In this document: piece after piece, positions 7,980 through 19,310 of the stretch
How the letters are laid out: each line of letters starts with the position of its first letter
Numbering within the stretch: position 1 is the first letter of the stretch
From: Arthrobacter sp. D5-1
GTDB lineage: Bacteria; Actinomycetota; Actinomycetes; Actinomycetales; Micrococcaceae
Assembly: GCF_017357425.1 (NCBI RefSeq)
Contig: NZ_CP014571.1
Location: 2,170,001-2,234,000 of the forward strand
DNA: 64,000 bases
Direction: 5' to 3'
Notes under the pieces: generated by a model
What the model was told of the DNA's origin: nothing
Database searches by the model: none
Seen by the model: the letters and a program-made list of their open reading frames with translations, nothing else
Made by a program: the position numbers and the translations under genes

Positions 7980-10391
7980 ATGCAGCCAGCCAGCGAAGAG
8001 TCACATGTCAAATGGTTTGAGGACATCGGAATGGGGGATGTTCCCGAAGTGGGCGGTAAGAATGCGTCACTGGGTGAACTCACCACATCGTTGCGCTCAG
8101 CAGGGGTGAAGGTCCCCGACGGCTTCGCGACGACATCCGGCGCGTACAGGAAATTCTTGGCTGCCAACGGACTCGAAGCGGTCATCAGCCATTCCATTAG
8201 TGAGCTTAAGTCAGGCAGGATGACTCTTCGCGATACGGGACATGCCATCCGCGAGTCGATGTTGGCAGGGGAGTTTCCGGGCGGGCTGATCGAGAGCATC
8301 AGGCAGAACTATCGGCGCCTGGGCGAACGGGCCGGGCAGGAGCGGTTGGCAGTAGCTGTTCGCAGCAGCGCAACGGCGGAGGACCTGCCGGATGCGAGCT
8401 TTGCCGGGCAACAGGAAACAGTCCTGAACATCTCGGGTGAGAGCGCACTCCTGGATGCCTGCCGACGTTGCTTTGCTTCCCTTTTCACTTATCGCGCTAT
8501 TAGTTACCGGGAGATCAAAGGGTTTGGACACCTCGACGTGGCACTGTCCGTCGGTATCCAGCGCATGGTCAGATCCGACGTCGGTGCTTCAGGGGTGATG
8601 TTCTCCATCGATACGGAGTCGGGCTTTCCACAGAGCGTCGTCATCAGCGCGGCATGGGGATTGGGCGAGACCGTTGTCCAGGGAACCATTAACCCGGACA
8701 AATACCAAGTGTTCAAACCGTTACTGGAGAACCCCGCCCTGCTGCCAGTAATCGAAAGATCCGTGGGATCCAAAGAGCGGAAGATGATTTACCGCCTCGG
8801 TGGGACCGTCTCCACGAGGATGGTGGAGACCACCGACAAAGAACGACGCGCCACTGTTCTCCCGGACCACGACATTATCAAGCTCGCGCGGTGGGCCGTG
8901 TCGGTGGAAAACCATTACGGACGTCCCATGGACATGGAGTGGGCCAAAGACGGCGTCACAGGCGAGCTGTTCATGGTCCAGGCGCGACCGGAGACAGTTC
9001 AGGCCCAAAAAAGCGGGACGCTCTTCCGTATGTACCATCTGGCACAGGATGGCCGTCTCCTGGCATCCGGCGCTGCGGTCGGGAATTCCATTGCTGTAGG
9101 CCCTGTGTGCATCATCCGGGATGCCAAGGACATCGAAGCGTTCGTGGATGGGGCAATTTTGGTAACCCGGATGACGGACCCGGACTGGGTTCCGGTGATG
9201 AAGCGGGCAGCCGGCATCGTGACTGACCACGGGGGGCCTACCAGCCACGCGGCGATAGTCAGCCGCGAGCTAGGTGTTCCTGCTGTTGTGGGTACTGGGG
9301 ATGCAACCGACGTGCTGGCAGGTAGCGAGGTTGTCACGCTCTCGTGCGCCGAAGGGGAAGAAGGCCATGTATATGACGGGATGCTGGACTTCGACGTAGA
9401 AGAGGTGGACACCGGGAGCATTGCCACAACGCGCACGGACATCATGGTCAACATCGCCAGCCCCGCCGCAGCTTTCACCTGGTGGCGTCTTCCCGCGGCC
9501 GGAGTCGGCCTCGCGAGGATGGAATTCATCATCAACAACTTGATCCGCGTTCATCCGATGGCCCTCATCCATCCGGAACTGGTGAACGATGACGCCGAGT
9601 CCGGAATTATTCAACAACTGACCAGGGACTACTCCAGTCCCGAGGAATACTTTGTCAGTGTCCTTGCCACAGGCATAGCCAAGATTGCTGCCCCTTTCCA
9701 TCCGAAACCAGTGGTTGTCCGACTCAGCGATTTCAAGAGCAACGAGTATGGACATCTCATCGGAGGCAGCTTCTTCGAACGCCCTGAAGAAAACCCCATG
9801 CTGGGGTTCCGAGGGGCTTCCCGCTATTACAACAAGCACTACCGTGAAGCTTTCGCGCTGGAATGCCGGGCCGTGAAACGCGCGCGTGAAGGCATCGGGT
9901 TTTCAAACGTCATCGTCATGGTTCCTTTTTGCCGCACCGTGGACGAAGCGGACAGGGTGCTCAACGCGATGTCGGAAAACGGACTTGTGCGGGGGGAGCA
10001 CGGGCTGCGTGTCTACATGATGTGTGAGATCCCTTCCAACGTAGTGCTGGCGGAAAAATTCGCCCGGCGCTTTGATGGATTCTCCATTGGCTCCAATGAT
10101 CTGACCCAGTTGGTACTCGGCGTAGACCGTGATTCCGAGCAATTGGCGGGGCTCTTCGATGAACGCGATGAGGCCGTGACCACCATGATCTCCGAGGTCA
10201 TCGGGAAGGCACATGCAGCAGGAATCCGGATAGGTATTTGTGGTCAAGGTCCAAGCAACCATCCGGACTTTGCGGAGTTCCTTGTTGGAGAAGGCATTGA
10301 CTCGATTTCACTGAATCCCGATACCTTCATCCGGACGGTCCCCTTGATAGCTGCTGCAGAAAAGCACCTCAACCGGCCGGACCCAGTGTAG
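7980..10391 (+). CDS. ppsA: Phosphoenolpyruvate synthase (pyruvate, water dikinase)
   Basis: Converts pyruvate, ATP and water to PEP, AMP and phosphate. From the ATG at 7980 the protein has 803 residues, the usual PpsA size. Domains: N-terminal ATP-grasp (VAVRSSATAEDLPDASFAGQQE near 120-140), central phosphohistidine domain with GGPTSHAAI (His423), and a C-terminal PEP/pyruvate barrel with SIGSNDLTQ and the catalytic GICGQGPS. A rifampicin phosphotransferase or PPDK is less likely given length and motifs. First gene of a three-gene operon with the HAD-GH65 fusion and phosphofructokinase; DevR-like boxes lie just upstream. Confidence 0.93.
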   Translation: MQPASEESHVKWFEDIGMGDVPEVGGKNASLGELTTSLRSAGVKVPDGFATTSGAYRKFLAANGLEAVISHSISELKSGRMTLRDTGHAIRESMLAGEFPGGLIESIRQNYRRLGERAGQERLAVAVRSSATAEDLPDASFAGQQETVLNISGESALLDACRRCFASLFTYRAISYREIKGFGHLDVALSVGIQRMVRSDVGASGVMFSIDTESGFPQSVVISAAWGLGETVVQGTINPDKYQVFKPLLENPALLPVIERSVGSKERKMIYRLGGTVSTRMVETTDKERRATVLPDHDIIKLARWAVSVENHYGRPMDMEWAKDGVTGELFMVQARPETVQAQKSGTLFRMYHLAQDGRLLASGAAVGNSIAVGPVCIIRDAKDIEAFVDGAILVTRMTDPDWVPVMKRAAGIVTDHGGPTSHAAIVSRELGVPAVVGTGDATDVLAGSEVVTLSCAEGEEGHVYDGMLDFDVEEVDTGSIATTRTDIMVNIASPAAAFTWWRLPAAGVGLARMEFIINNLIRVHPMALIHPELVNDDAESGIIQQLTRDYSSPEEYFVSVLATGIAKIAAPFHPKPVVVRLSDFKSNEYGHLIGGSFFERPEENPMLGFRGASRYYNKHYREAFALECRAVKRAREGIGFSNVIVMVPFCRTVDEADRVLNAMSENGLVRGEHGLRVYMMCEIPSNVVLAEKFARRFDGFSIGSNDLTQLVLGVDRDSEQLAGLFDERDEAVTTMISEVIGKAHAAGIRIGICGQGPSNHPDFAEFLVGEGIDSISLNPDTFIRTVPLIAAAEKHLNRPDPV

Positions 10392-10395
10392 AGCC

Positions 10396-13300
10396 ATGAA
10401 GGAATCACCCACGGCGGCTACGGCGAGACCCCCGTACGACGCGGTCATCTTCGATCTGGATGGCGTTGTCACCCGTACAGCCACGGTGCATCAGCTGGCC
10501 TGGCGCGACGCTTACGAGGCGATTATTGGCGATCCCAGGTTTCCCAAGGTCCATCCCGTGCGGCCGTTTACTTCATACGACTATTTGTCCTTGGTGGACG
10601 GCAAGCCCCGTGAAGTCGGGCTGATGAATCTGCTGGCGTCCCGGGGCGTCGTGGTTGACCTTGGCGTACCTGGCGATGCAACCGGTGACTGGACCGCTTA
10701 CGGGCTTGGGAGGCTGAAAAACAGGGCATACCTCGCCCACCTTAAGAAGGACGGTGTGCAGGCTTACCCCGGAACATTGGAACTGCTGGACAGCTTGCAA
10801 ACGGCCGGGGTTCCGGCGGGAGTGGTCACCTCGAGCCGCAATGCCACGCCTGTGCTTGCCGCAGCGGGAATGACGGAAACCTTTGCCGCCGTGGTGGACG
10901 GTACCATCGCCTCAAAATTGGGGCTCCCGGGCAAACCTGAACCGGATGTATTCCTGGAGGCGGCCAGGCGCCTGGGGGTTCCGCCTGGTCGCGCCGTGGT
11001 CATTGAAGACTCGGTGGCGGGGGTGACATCTGCCCGTCGAGGTGGATTCGGGCTTGTGGTGGGCATCGACCGGCAGGGGACCCGCCGACAACTCGAAGCA
11101 GCTGGTGCGCACGTGGTCCTCAACGATGTGGGCGAGCTGGACCTGGGCCTGGTCATGAGTGATCCCTGGCAGCTCACCTATGAAGGAACAGCGCCGGAAC
11201 ACGAAGGGCACCGTGAAGCCCTCACGACGCTGGGCAACGGATATATGGGTGTTCGCGGTGCTGTTTCCGAGGGCGGCCGGGAGTCGCGATATGCCGGCAT
11301 GTATCTGGCCGGTGTCTACAACAGGGTGGTCGCCAGGATGGGCGGGGAATCTGTTATCGAAGAGCATATGGTCAACACGCCGGATTGTCTTCCCTTGGAC
11401 TTATGCCTGGAGAGCGGCACTTGGTGGTCTGAGGGTGGCTTGAGGTTGGTGGAGGAACGGCGGACTTTGGATATGGGTCAGGCTCTGTTGATCCGTCATG
11501 TTCTCCTGGAAGCCCCGGACGGTCGGCGACTGGACGTCGTCGAAAGGCGCTTGGTGTCCATGGCGGAGCCGCACGTGCTGGCGGTAGAGACCCTCTTGAC
11601 GCCCCTGGGCTGGAACGGGACAGTTTCGGTGCGGGCCGGCGTCGATGCCGGTACCAGGAATGCGAACCTGCCCGAGCCAGCCATGGGAACCCGTGTCCAC
11701 CTGCGCGACAGGACCGCAGGAAGCCGCAGTGGCCCAAGCTGCAATCTCCTGGTCGAAGGTCAAACAAGCCAGAGCCAAATTCGTGTGGCGATTGCCTTCC
11801 ACGCAGATGCTGCAGGCAATGCCGGGTTGCCTGGAAGGGTCAAAGCGTTCCACTACCTCACCTTTGACGTTGCGTGCACTGCTGGTGCGGCAACCGCCTT
11901 TACCAAGGTTGCCGCCGTCGTGACATCCCGGGACAAGCCCATATCGTCAGCGGGTTCGGCCGCTTCGGCCGTTCTGGCGCGGACTGGCACAAACTTTCAA
12001 GCTCTGCTCAGCTCCCACGTGGCCGCGTGGAAGCGCACCCTTCGTCCGTTCCTGGTGGAGCTCGACTCTTCCACCCAGGTCCAATTGGTCATGAACCTTC
12101 ATCTTTTCCACCTCCTGCAAACCCTGACGCATCACACGGCAGAGCTCGACGCCGGTGTTCCGGCCAGGGGCCTTCACGGCGAGGGCTATCGAGGGCATGT
12201 CTTTTGGGACGAGCTCTTCGTCCTACCCGTACTTACGGCCAGAACCCCCGAGGTGGCCCGGGCACTGATCGAATACCGATGGCGGCGGCTTCCGGCAGCA
12301 AGGCAAGCGGCGTCCAAGCTCGGTTTGCCCGGAGCAATGTTCCCGTGGCAAAGCGGCAGCGACGGCACCGAAGAAACTCCGCATTGGCTCTACAACGCCA
12401 GGTCGGGTCGCTGGGTGCCGGACCATTCTAGGATGCAACGGCACGTGGGGCTCGCGGTTGCCTTCAACGTCTGGGAGTACTTTGAAGCCACTGGTGACAA
12501 GGCTTGGTTCCTGCGCAAAGGAGCAGAACTCGTTGTGGAAGTGGCGCGCTTTTTTGCTGCCATGGCGGCATATGACCACAACGATGACCGCTTCCACCTG
12601 AAGTGCGTTGTGGGCCCGGATGAGTACCACACCCGCCGTCCAGGGGAGCCCGATCCTGGCCTGGATGACAACGCCTACACCAACGTCCTGGCGGCATGGA
12701 CCTGCGAGCGCGCCGCAGAGATTCACGGGATGCTGAAGGGCCATGAGTTGGCTGACCTCACGGAGCGTTTGTGCATCACGGCCGACGAGGTGTCGTTGTG
12801 GAAGCGGGTTTCCCGGAGGATGTTTGTTCCGTTCCACGCCGATGGTGTCATCAGCCAGTTTGATGGATACGACGCGCTGGAAGAACTTGATTGGGACAAG
12901 TATCGCCGGGTGTACGAAAACATCGAGCGACTGGATCTCATCCTTGAAGCGGAGGGCGACGACGTCAACCGCTACAAACTCGCGAAGCAGGCCGATGTGT
13001 TGATGTTGCCGTATCTCCTGGGCCATGAGGGGCTCCGCGAGTTCATGGGGCGACTTGGTTACGCCATGTCCAGCGAGCAACTGGACCGGACTGTTGAGTA
13101 CTACTTGGCCAGGACCGCTCACGGTTCCACACTGAGCCGAGTTGCCCATGCCTCTGTCTTGGCTTCTGTGGACCCCGACCGGGCATGGGATAGCTTTCGT
13201 GAGGCCTTGGACGCAGATCTCGATGATACGCAGCACGGGACAACAAAAGGGGGCATTCACCTGGGTGCCATGGCAGGTTCCATAGACGTGGTTCAGAGGA

Positions 13301-13563
13301 GCTTTGCCGGACTGAAGTTGGGGCGGAATGGTTTGTCGTTCACGCCGTGCATGCCAAGGGGATTGCGCGCGGTTGCCTTTCACGTGAGGTACAGGGGACA
13401 TTCGCTGAAGATCCAGCTGCAGGGTGGTCGCCTCCGGGTATCGTCCGCGGATTGCGAGGCCGCTCCTATTTCTCTTCGAATGGAAGGGCAGTCTGTCATG
13501 TTGGCTCCCGGGGAGACCAGGAGTTTCAGGATGAATCCTGGCCAAGGGGTGTCCCGGTCATGA
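10396..13563 (+). CDS. Fusion of HAD (beta-phosphoglucomutase-like) and GH65 disaccharide phosphorylase
   Basis: A 1055-residue bifunctional protein. Residues about 14-245 are a HAD domain of beta-phosphoglucomutase type (FDLDGVVT with nucleophile Asp20 and Asp22; later VIEDSVAG). Residues about 258-1045 are a glycoside hydrolase family 65 phosphorylase with the conserved GPDEYH (probable general acid Glu743) and DNAYTN. GH65 enzymes phosphorolyse trehalose, maltose, kojibiose or nigerose to beta-glucose-1-phosphate, and the mutase would make glucose-6-phosphate, so the fusion joins two consecutive steps. The M. tuberculosis DosR-regulon protein Rv2006 (annotated OtsB1) has a similar HAD plus GH65 layout. 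Exact disaccharide unknown. Confidence 0.9.
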   Translation: MKESPTAATARPPYDAVIFDLDGVVTRTATVHQLAWRDAYEAIIGDPRFPKVHPVRPFTSYDYLSLVDGKPREVGLMNLLASRGVVVDLGVPGDATGDWTAYGLGRLKNRAYLAHLKKDGVQAYPGTLELLDSLQTAGVPAGVVTSSRNATPVLAAAGMTETFAAVVDGTIASKLGLPGKPEPDVFLEAARRLGVPPGRAVVIEDSVAGVTSARRGGFGLVVGIDRQGTRRQLEAAGAHVVLNDVGELDLGLVMSDPWQLTYEGTAPEHEGHREALTTLGNGYMGVRGAVSEGGRESRYAGMYLAGVYNRVVARMGGESVIEEHMVNTPDCLPLDLCLESGTWWSEGGLRLVEERRTLDMGQALLIRHVLLEAPDGRRLDVVERRLVSMAEPHVLAVETLLTPLGWNGTVSVRAGVDAGTRNANLPEPAMGTRVHLRDRTAGSRSGPSCNLLVEGQTSQSQIRVAIAFHADAAGNAGLPGRVKAFHYLTFDVACTAGAATAFTKVAAVVTSRDKPISSAGSAASAVLARTGTNFQALLSSHVAAWKRTLRPFLVELDSSTQVQLVMNLHLFHLLQTLTHHTAELDAGVPARGLHGEGYRGHVFWDELFVLPVLTARTPEVARALIEYRWRRLPAARQAASKLGLPGAMFPWQSGSDGTEETPHWLYNARSGRWVPDHSRMQRHVGLAVAFNVWEYFEATGDKAWFLRKGAELVVEVARFFAAMAAYDHNDDRFHLKCVVGPDEYHTRRPGEPDPGLDDNAYTNVLAAWTCERAAEIHGMLKGHELADLTERLCITADEVSLWKRVSRRMFVPFHADGVISQFDGYDALEELDWDKYRRVYENIERLDLILEAEGDDVNRYKLAKQADVLMLPYLLGHEGLREFMGRLGYAMSSEQLDRTVEYYLARTAHGSTLSRVAHASVLASVDPDRAWDSFREALDADLDDTQHGTTKGGIHLGAMAGSIDVVQRSFAGLKLGRNGLSFTPCMPRGLRAVAFHVRYRGHSLKIQLQGGRLRVSSADCEAAPISLRMEGQSVMLAPGETRSFRMNPGQGVSRS

Positions 13564-14585
13564 GGCGCTTGGGGATTCTCACAAGTGGTGGTGACTGTCC
13601 GGGTCTGAATGCTGTCATCCGAGGGGCAGTTCTCCGGGGGACTATCAGCCACGACTTCGCGTTCGTTGGATTCCGGGATGGGTGGAAAGGTGTCCTGGCT
13701 GACGATCTCAGCCCTCTGCCAAGGTCTGCGGTGCGGGGGATTTCCGGTCTGGGTGGCACCATGCTGGGGACGTCCCGGACCAATCCTCTGCGGGGCGGCG
13801 GAGCGGCGACAGTGAGCCAATCACTGTCACGGCACGGTGTGGACGGGCTGATCGCGGTAGGGGGTGAAGGCACCCTTGCGGCGGCCCGCATCTTGTCAGA
13901 GCGGGGAGTCAACGTCATTGGTGTACCCAAAACTATCGATAACGATTTGGGCGCTACGGATTACACCTTTGGATTCGACACTGCCGTGCAGACGGCTACC
14001 GAGGCAATCGATCGCCTGCGCACCACCGGGGAGTCCCATCATCGGTGCATGATTGCTGAGGTTATGGGAAGGAATGCAGGGTGGATTGCCTTGCATGCGG
14101 GTATGGCCTCCGGCGCCCATGCGATCCTTATCCCCGAGCACAGGGTTTCCTTGGAGCAAATAGCCGCGTGGGTAGGGTCGGCGCATAAACGCGGCAGGGC
14201 CCCATTGGTAGTGGTTGCTGAGGCCTTTGTACCTACGGGTCAGGAGGCGCCGTATTCGCCAAGGGGTCTGGATACCTTTGGTAGGCCACGGCTTGGCGGC
14301 ATCGGAATGAAGTTGGAAGGTCTGTTGCAGGAGATGACCGGGATCGAGACCAGAGCCACCGTCTTGGGACACATCCAGCGCGGGGGCGCACCCACGGCTT
14401 TCGACAGGGTCCTTGCCACCCGATTGGGCATGGCTGCGGTCACTCTCGCGGTCGAGCACAAGTGGGGCACCATGGTCTCCCTGAAAGGCACCGACATCAC
14501 CGATGTGCCCCTCGCATCGGCTCTCGGGGACCTCAAGACCGTTCCAGAGGCACGTTTCAAGGAAGCAGAAGCCTTGTTCGGATAG
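13560..14585 (+). CDS. pfkA: 6-phosphofructokinase (ATP-type, actinobacterial)
   Basis: Phosphorylates fructose-6-phosphate in glycolysis. 341 residues, the usual PfkA length. The ATG overlaps the upstream stop (ATGA), which decides the start. Motifs: GGDCPG near the N-terminus, GGEGT with Gly at the position that is Asp in PPi-dependent enzymes, PKTIDND, MGRNAGW and GHIQRGG. The Gly/Lys pair at the two diagnostic positions matches actinobacterial ATP-dependent enzymes. Its place after PEP synthase and the disaccharide phosphorylase suggests mobilisation of stored sugar. Confidence 0.93.
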   Translation: MRRLGILTSGGDCPGLNAVIRGAVLRGTISHDFAFVGFRDGWKGVLADDLSPLPRSAVRGISGLGGTMLGTSRTNPLRGGGAATVSQSLSRHGVDGLIAVGGEGTLAAARILSERGVNVIGVPKTIDNDLGATDYTFGFDTAVQTATEAIDRLRTTGESHHRCMIAEVMGRNAGWIALHAGMASGAHAILIPEHRVSLEQIAAWVGSAHKRGRAPLVVVAEAFVPTGQEAPYSPRGLDTFGRPRLGGIGMKLEGLLQEMTGIETRATVLGHIQRGGAPTAFDRVLATRLGMAAVTLAVEHKWGTMVSLKGTDITDVPLASALGDLKTVPEARFKEAEALFG

Positions 14586-14617
14586 CGGGAAAACCCTTGG
14601 CAGAAACCTTCTCCTGG

Positions 14618-14646
14618 ATTGGGCCCGGCAGGTTACCGGGCCCAAT
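14618..14646. terminator. Bidirectional terminator between pfkA and hsp20
   Basis: Perfect 11-base inverted repeat ATTGGGCCCGG / CCGGGCCCAAT with a 7-base loop, between convergent genes. No long T tract on either side. Confidence 0.75.
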
Positions 14647-14650
14647 CGCA

Positions 14651-15073
14651 CTATTCCTTGGTGATGGGGATTCTTGACGCTGACGTCTTTTCGATCTGCT
14701 CGGGAATCGGTGCCCTCACTTCAAGCACACCGTCCTTGTACGTAGCAGTTACATCGCTTTCTTTCACTCCCTCCGGAAGCGGTACCCGACGAACAAATGA
14801 TCCATAACGGAACTCTGAACGGTAGCTGTCCTTTTCCTTTTGTTCCTGCTTTTCCTGACGTTCCGCTCTAATAACCAGCGTCCCGTCGGTGACCGTGATT
14901 TCTGCATCCTTTTCCGGATCGATTCCGGGCATCTCGGCGCGGACAACCAAAGTGTTGCCGTCCACTAGCTCTTCCACACGGATCGCGGCTGCGCCCGTAT
15001 CGCCGTCGAACAGCCGCTCAAGCATGTCGAGGGGTGAGCGTCGCGTATCGAACCACTTCATCACGTCCGTCAT
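14651..15073 (-). CDS. Hsp20/alpha-crystallin family small heat-shock protein
   Basis: ATP-independent holdase chaperone, 140 residues. The alpha-crystallin domain spans about 35-130, with VRAEMPGIDPEKD, FRYGSFVRRVPLP and the C-terminal IPI motif (SRIPITKE) used in oligomer assembly. HspX (Acr) is the best-known DosR target in M. tuberculosis, and this gene has two DevR-like boxes 75-135 bases upstream. Confidence 0.94.
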   Translation of the reverse strand: MTDVMKWFDTRRSPLDMLERLFDGDTGAAAIRVEELVDGNTLVVRAEMPGIDPEKDAEITVTDGTLVIRAERQEKQEQKEKDSYRSEFRYGSFVRRVPLPEGVKESDVTATYKDGVLEVRAPIPEQIEKTSASRIPITKE

Positions 15074-15150
15074 TTCAACCTCCTGTGGTATTGCCGAACC
15101 GGAGCTTAGGCTCCGTAGTTCCAGAGTCCGCCGCAGGGCTCATGCACTCC

Positions 15151-15206
15151 AGAGTCCAAGGTCCTGCGACAGGACCGGGAACCGGAGAATCGGGACTTCC
15201 GGCCCT
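15151..15206. promoter_or_regulatory. Two DevR/DosR-like boxes between hsp20 and the DUF1508 gene
   Basis: AGAGTCCAAGGTCCT at 15151-15165 and GGGACTTCCGGCCCT at 15192-15206. The second, read on the minus strand (AGGGCCGGAAGTCCC), has a perfect DosR half-site AGTCCC. They lie between divergent genes starting at 15073 (minus) and 15294 (plus). Confidence 0.65.
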
Positions 15207-15293
15207 TACGACGTATCCCTGTTTGCGGGCATGCTGATGGAAGGCATAGGCGGACCGAATGCCGCGATCGGCAAGTGCAGAAGGGGCGGCCCC

Positions 15294-15551
15294 ATGAATG
15301 GGATCTTTGAGCTTTTTACGGACGGCAATGCCAACGTCAGGTTCCGGCTGGTGGACTCCGAGGGACGGGAACTCGCAGTCTCGTGCTCGTACGTAGACAA
15401 GGACTCTGCGGTGCAGGGCATCTCTCAGGTGCGTGAGTGCGCAGGGATGGGCTTGGTCCAGGACCATTGTTCGCCTACGATGCAGGCCGACACGAAGTCC
15501 TCAGGCGGCCGGATTCCTGCGGATGGGCAGATGCGCAGGGCTGCCGAATGA
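15294..15551 (+). CDS. DUF1508 (YegP-like) small protein
   Basis: An 85-residue protein matching the DUF1508 pattern: FELFTDGNANVRFRLVDSEG, then a Ser/Tyr residue block and GISQVRECA. YegP-type proteins are small, of unknown function, and usually carry one or two such repeats; one is present here. The start at 15294 follows AAGGGGCGG; an in-frame ATG further upstream (15231) is possible. It overlaps the next gene by ATGA. Confidence 0.65.
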   Translation: MNGIFELFTDGNANVRFRLVDSEGRELAVSCSYVDKDSAVQGISQVRECAGMGLVQDHCSPTMQADTKSSGGRIPADGQMRRAAE

Positions 15552-15769
15552 AGATCGAACGCATTCCTGAGGAACCGGAACTCCGACCTCAACGCCCATC
15601 TGAGACGGTCGAGCCAGCGACGGGCAATCGGGGCCGGCAACCGCAACGCGGAAGGGGCCGATCAGTCCCACAGAATCCGTTGGTCCAGCAGTTGTTTCGG
15701 CTGGGCAAGCGACGCGAGGACGCGGAAGCGAAGCTCGAGAAACGGTTCGCTAAGAAAAAGAAGACCTAA
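15548..15769 (+). CDS. Small basic hypothetical protein
   Basis: A 73-residue protein with no family I recognise. The N-terminal half is Pro/Arg/Gln-rich and probably disordered; the C-terminal part is a predicted charged helix ending AEAKLEKRFAKKKKT. The ATG overlaps the DUF1508 stop, which supports real translation. The lysine-rich tail could bind nucleic acid; this is only a guess. Confidence 0.5.
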   Translation: MKIERIPEEPELRPQRPSETVEPATGNRGRQPQRGRGRSVPQNPLVQQLFRLGKRREDAEAKLEKRFAKKKKT

Positions 15770-15790
15770 AGCCCGGAGCACGCTGACCCT

Positions 15791-18244
<2,454 letters not shown>

Positions 18245-18257
18245 GGCCCGCGCTATT

Positions 18258-18273
18258 GTGACCTTCGGCCCTG
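18258..18273. promoter_or_regulatory. DevR/DosR-like box upstream of universal stress protein
   Basis: GTGACCTTCGGCCCTG; on the minus strand AGGGCCGAAGGTCAC, one base from the copies at 7906 and 22256. It lies about 80 bases before the start at 18352. An inverted repeat CTGAAC-N7-GTTCAG (18308-18326) that contains TATAAG, a possible -10 element, sits between. Confidence 0.65.
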
Positions 18274-18351
18274 TTCCCTGGTAGGCGTTCACGCCATTCT
18301 GGCAAGACTGAACGTTATAAGTTCAGGAACGCCAGAGTGCAGGAGGACATG

Positions 18352-18798
18352 ATGGGCATAGATAGATTGCCGGGCAGGGTCGTTGTAGGTGTGGATGGAT
18401 CGGAGGCATCTATTGAGGCCCTCCGCGAGGCCCAGCGCTTTGCCGTCCCGCTGGGGGCGACCGTTGAGGCTATTGCATATTGGGATTTCCCGCCGGTCTA
18501 CGAAGGCTACGTTGCCATGGGCATCACCGGTTTTGAGGAGGCTGCCGGGCAAGTCCTGAAGGAGTCAGTCGAAAAGGCATTCGGCATCGACGTGCCTGAC
18601 AACGTCATTTCCCATCTGGAACAGGGCCATCCCCGGCAAGGACTGATCAAAGCAAGCCGCGGAGCAGAGATGGTGGTGGTCGGGAGGCGTGGCCACGGCG
18701 GATTTGGTGGTCTTTTAATGGGCTCGGTCAGCTCCGCCTGCGTCGCCCACGCGCATTGCCCGGTTCTTGTAGTGCATACCCCCGAAAAGGAAGCATGA
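18352..18798 (+). CDS. Universal stress protein (single UspA domain)
   Basis: 148-residue ATP-binding stress protein with VVVGVDGSEAS at the N-terminus and GRRGHGGFGGLLMGSVSS as ATP loop. The start at 18352 is chosen for its spacing to AGGAGG (18341-18346); an ATG three bases earlier and a GTG at 18337 are in frame. Close paralog of the protein at 6614-7060. It is followed by an overlapping FMN-barrel gene. Confidence 0.92.
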   Translation: MGIDRLPGRVVVGVDGSEASIEALREAQRFAVPLGATVEAIAYWDFPPVYEGYVAMGITGFEEAAGQVLKESVEKAFGIDVPDNVISHLEQGHPRQGLIKASRGAEMVVVGRRGHGGFGGLLMGSVSSACVAHAHCPVLVVHTPEKEA

Positions 18799-19247
18799 AA
18801 ATGAGCATGCCCAGCAGCCAGGAACCTGTGCGCATTGATGGTGCCAGACACGTCAGTGAAGACCTGAGTGAGGTGCAGTGCTGGGAGAAGCTGCATTCGC
18901 ATGACACAGGACGGGTAGGTTTCGTCCACCACGGTCGGGTCATGATCTTGCCTGTCAACTACCTGGTTCACGATCACGCCGTCTACTTCCGCACCTCGCT
19001 CGAAGGGTTGCTTGGTGGGCCGGTGGCAAGAATGCAGACATCTTTCCAGATCGACGATGCCAGGGCTGATCGAAGCGAAGGGTGGTCGGTGTTGGTCAGC
19101 GGGTCCTCGTCCCATGTTGTTGAGCGGGAGTTACTCACGCGCCTTTGGGGCCAGATGACGGCAGAGCCGTGGGCCGGAGGGGACAGAGGTCTCTTCATCT
19201 GTATCCAGCCCAGCATCGTCACGGGCAAGCACGTATATCTCGCCTAG
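18795..19247 (+). CDS. FMN-barrel protein, pyridoxamine 5'-phosphate oxidase-like family (1 of 5)
   Basis: 150-residue split-barrel flavoprotein. It keeps the family pattern QCWEKLHSHDTGRVGFV, then ILPVNYLVHDHAVYFRTS, but is the most diverged of the five copies here: the usual GTK after FRTG reads LEG, and the C-terminal GRRF motif is missing. The ATG overlaps the stop of the stress-protein gene (ATGA), so the two are co-translated. In M. tuberculosis the related Rv0080 lies in the DosR regulon. Reaction unknown; F420 or FMN-dependent reduction is possible for the family. Confidence 0.82.
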   Translation: MKMSMPSSQEPVRIDGARHVSEDLSEVQCWEKLHSHDTGRVGFVHHGRVMILPVNYLVHDHAVYFRTSLEGLLGGPVARMQTSFQIDDARADRSEGWSVLVSGSSSHVVERELLTRLWGQMTAEPWAGGDRGLFICIQPSIVTGKHVYLA

Positions 19248-19258
19248 CTGACACCGAC

Positions 19259-19291
19259 AAAGTGCGGGCTTACCCGGCGAGCCCGCACTTT
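19259..19291. terminator. Bidirectional terminator
   Basis: Perfect 12-base inverted repeat AAAGTGCGGGCT / AGCCCGCACTTT with a 9-base loop, between convergent genes ending at 19247 and 19311. A and T runs flank the stem on the two sides. Confidence 0.85.
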
Positions 19292-19310
19292 CAATCCCGC
19301 CGTATAGGGT

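Noticed and set aside
12223..13545. A 440-codon open frame on the minus strand inside the GH65 gene
   Set aside because: It is antisense to a clearly conserved catalytic domain and has no family features; high GC content produces such frames.
18245..18351. A frameshifted ATPase domain after the short GAF sensor
   Set aside because: Only about 100 bases separate the stop from the next gene and none encode HATPase motifs in any phase, so it is a true truncation, not a simple frameshift.
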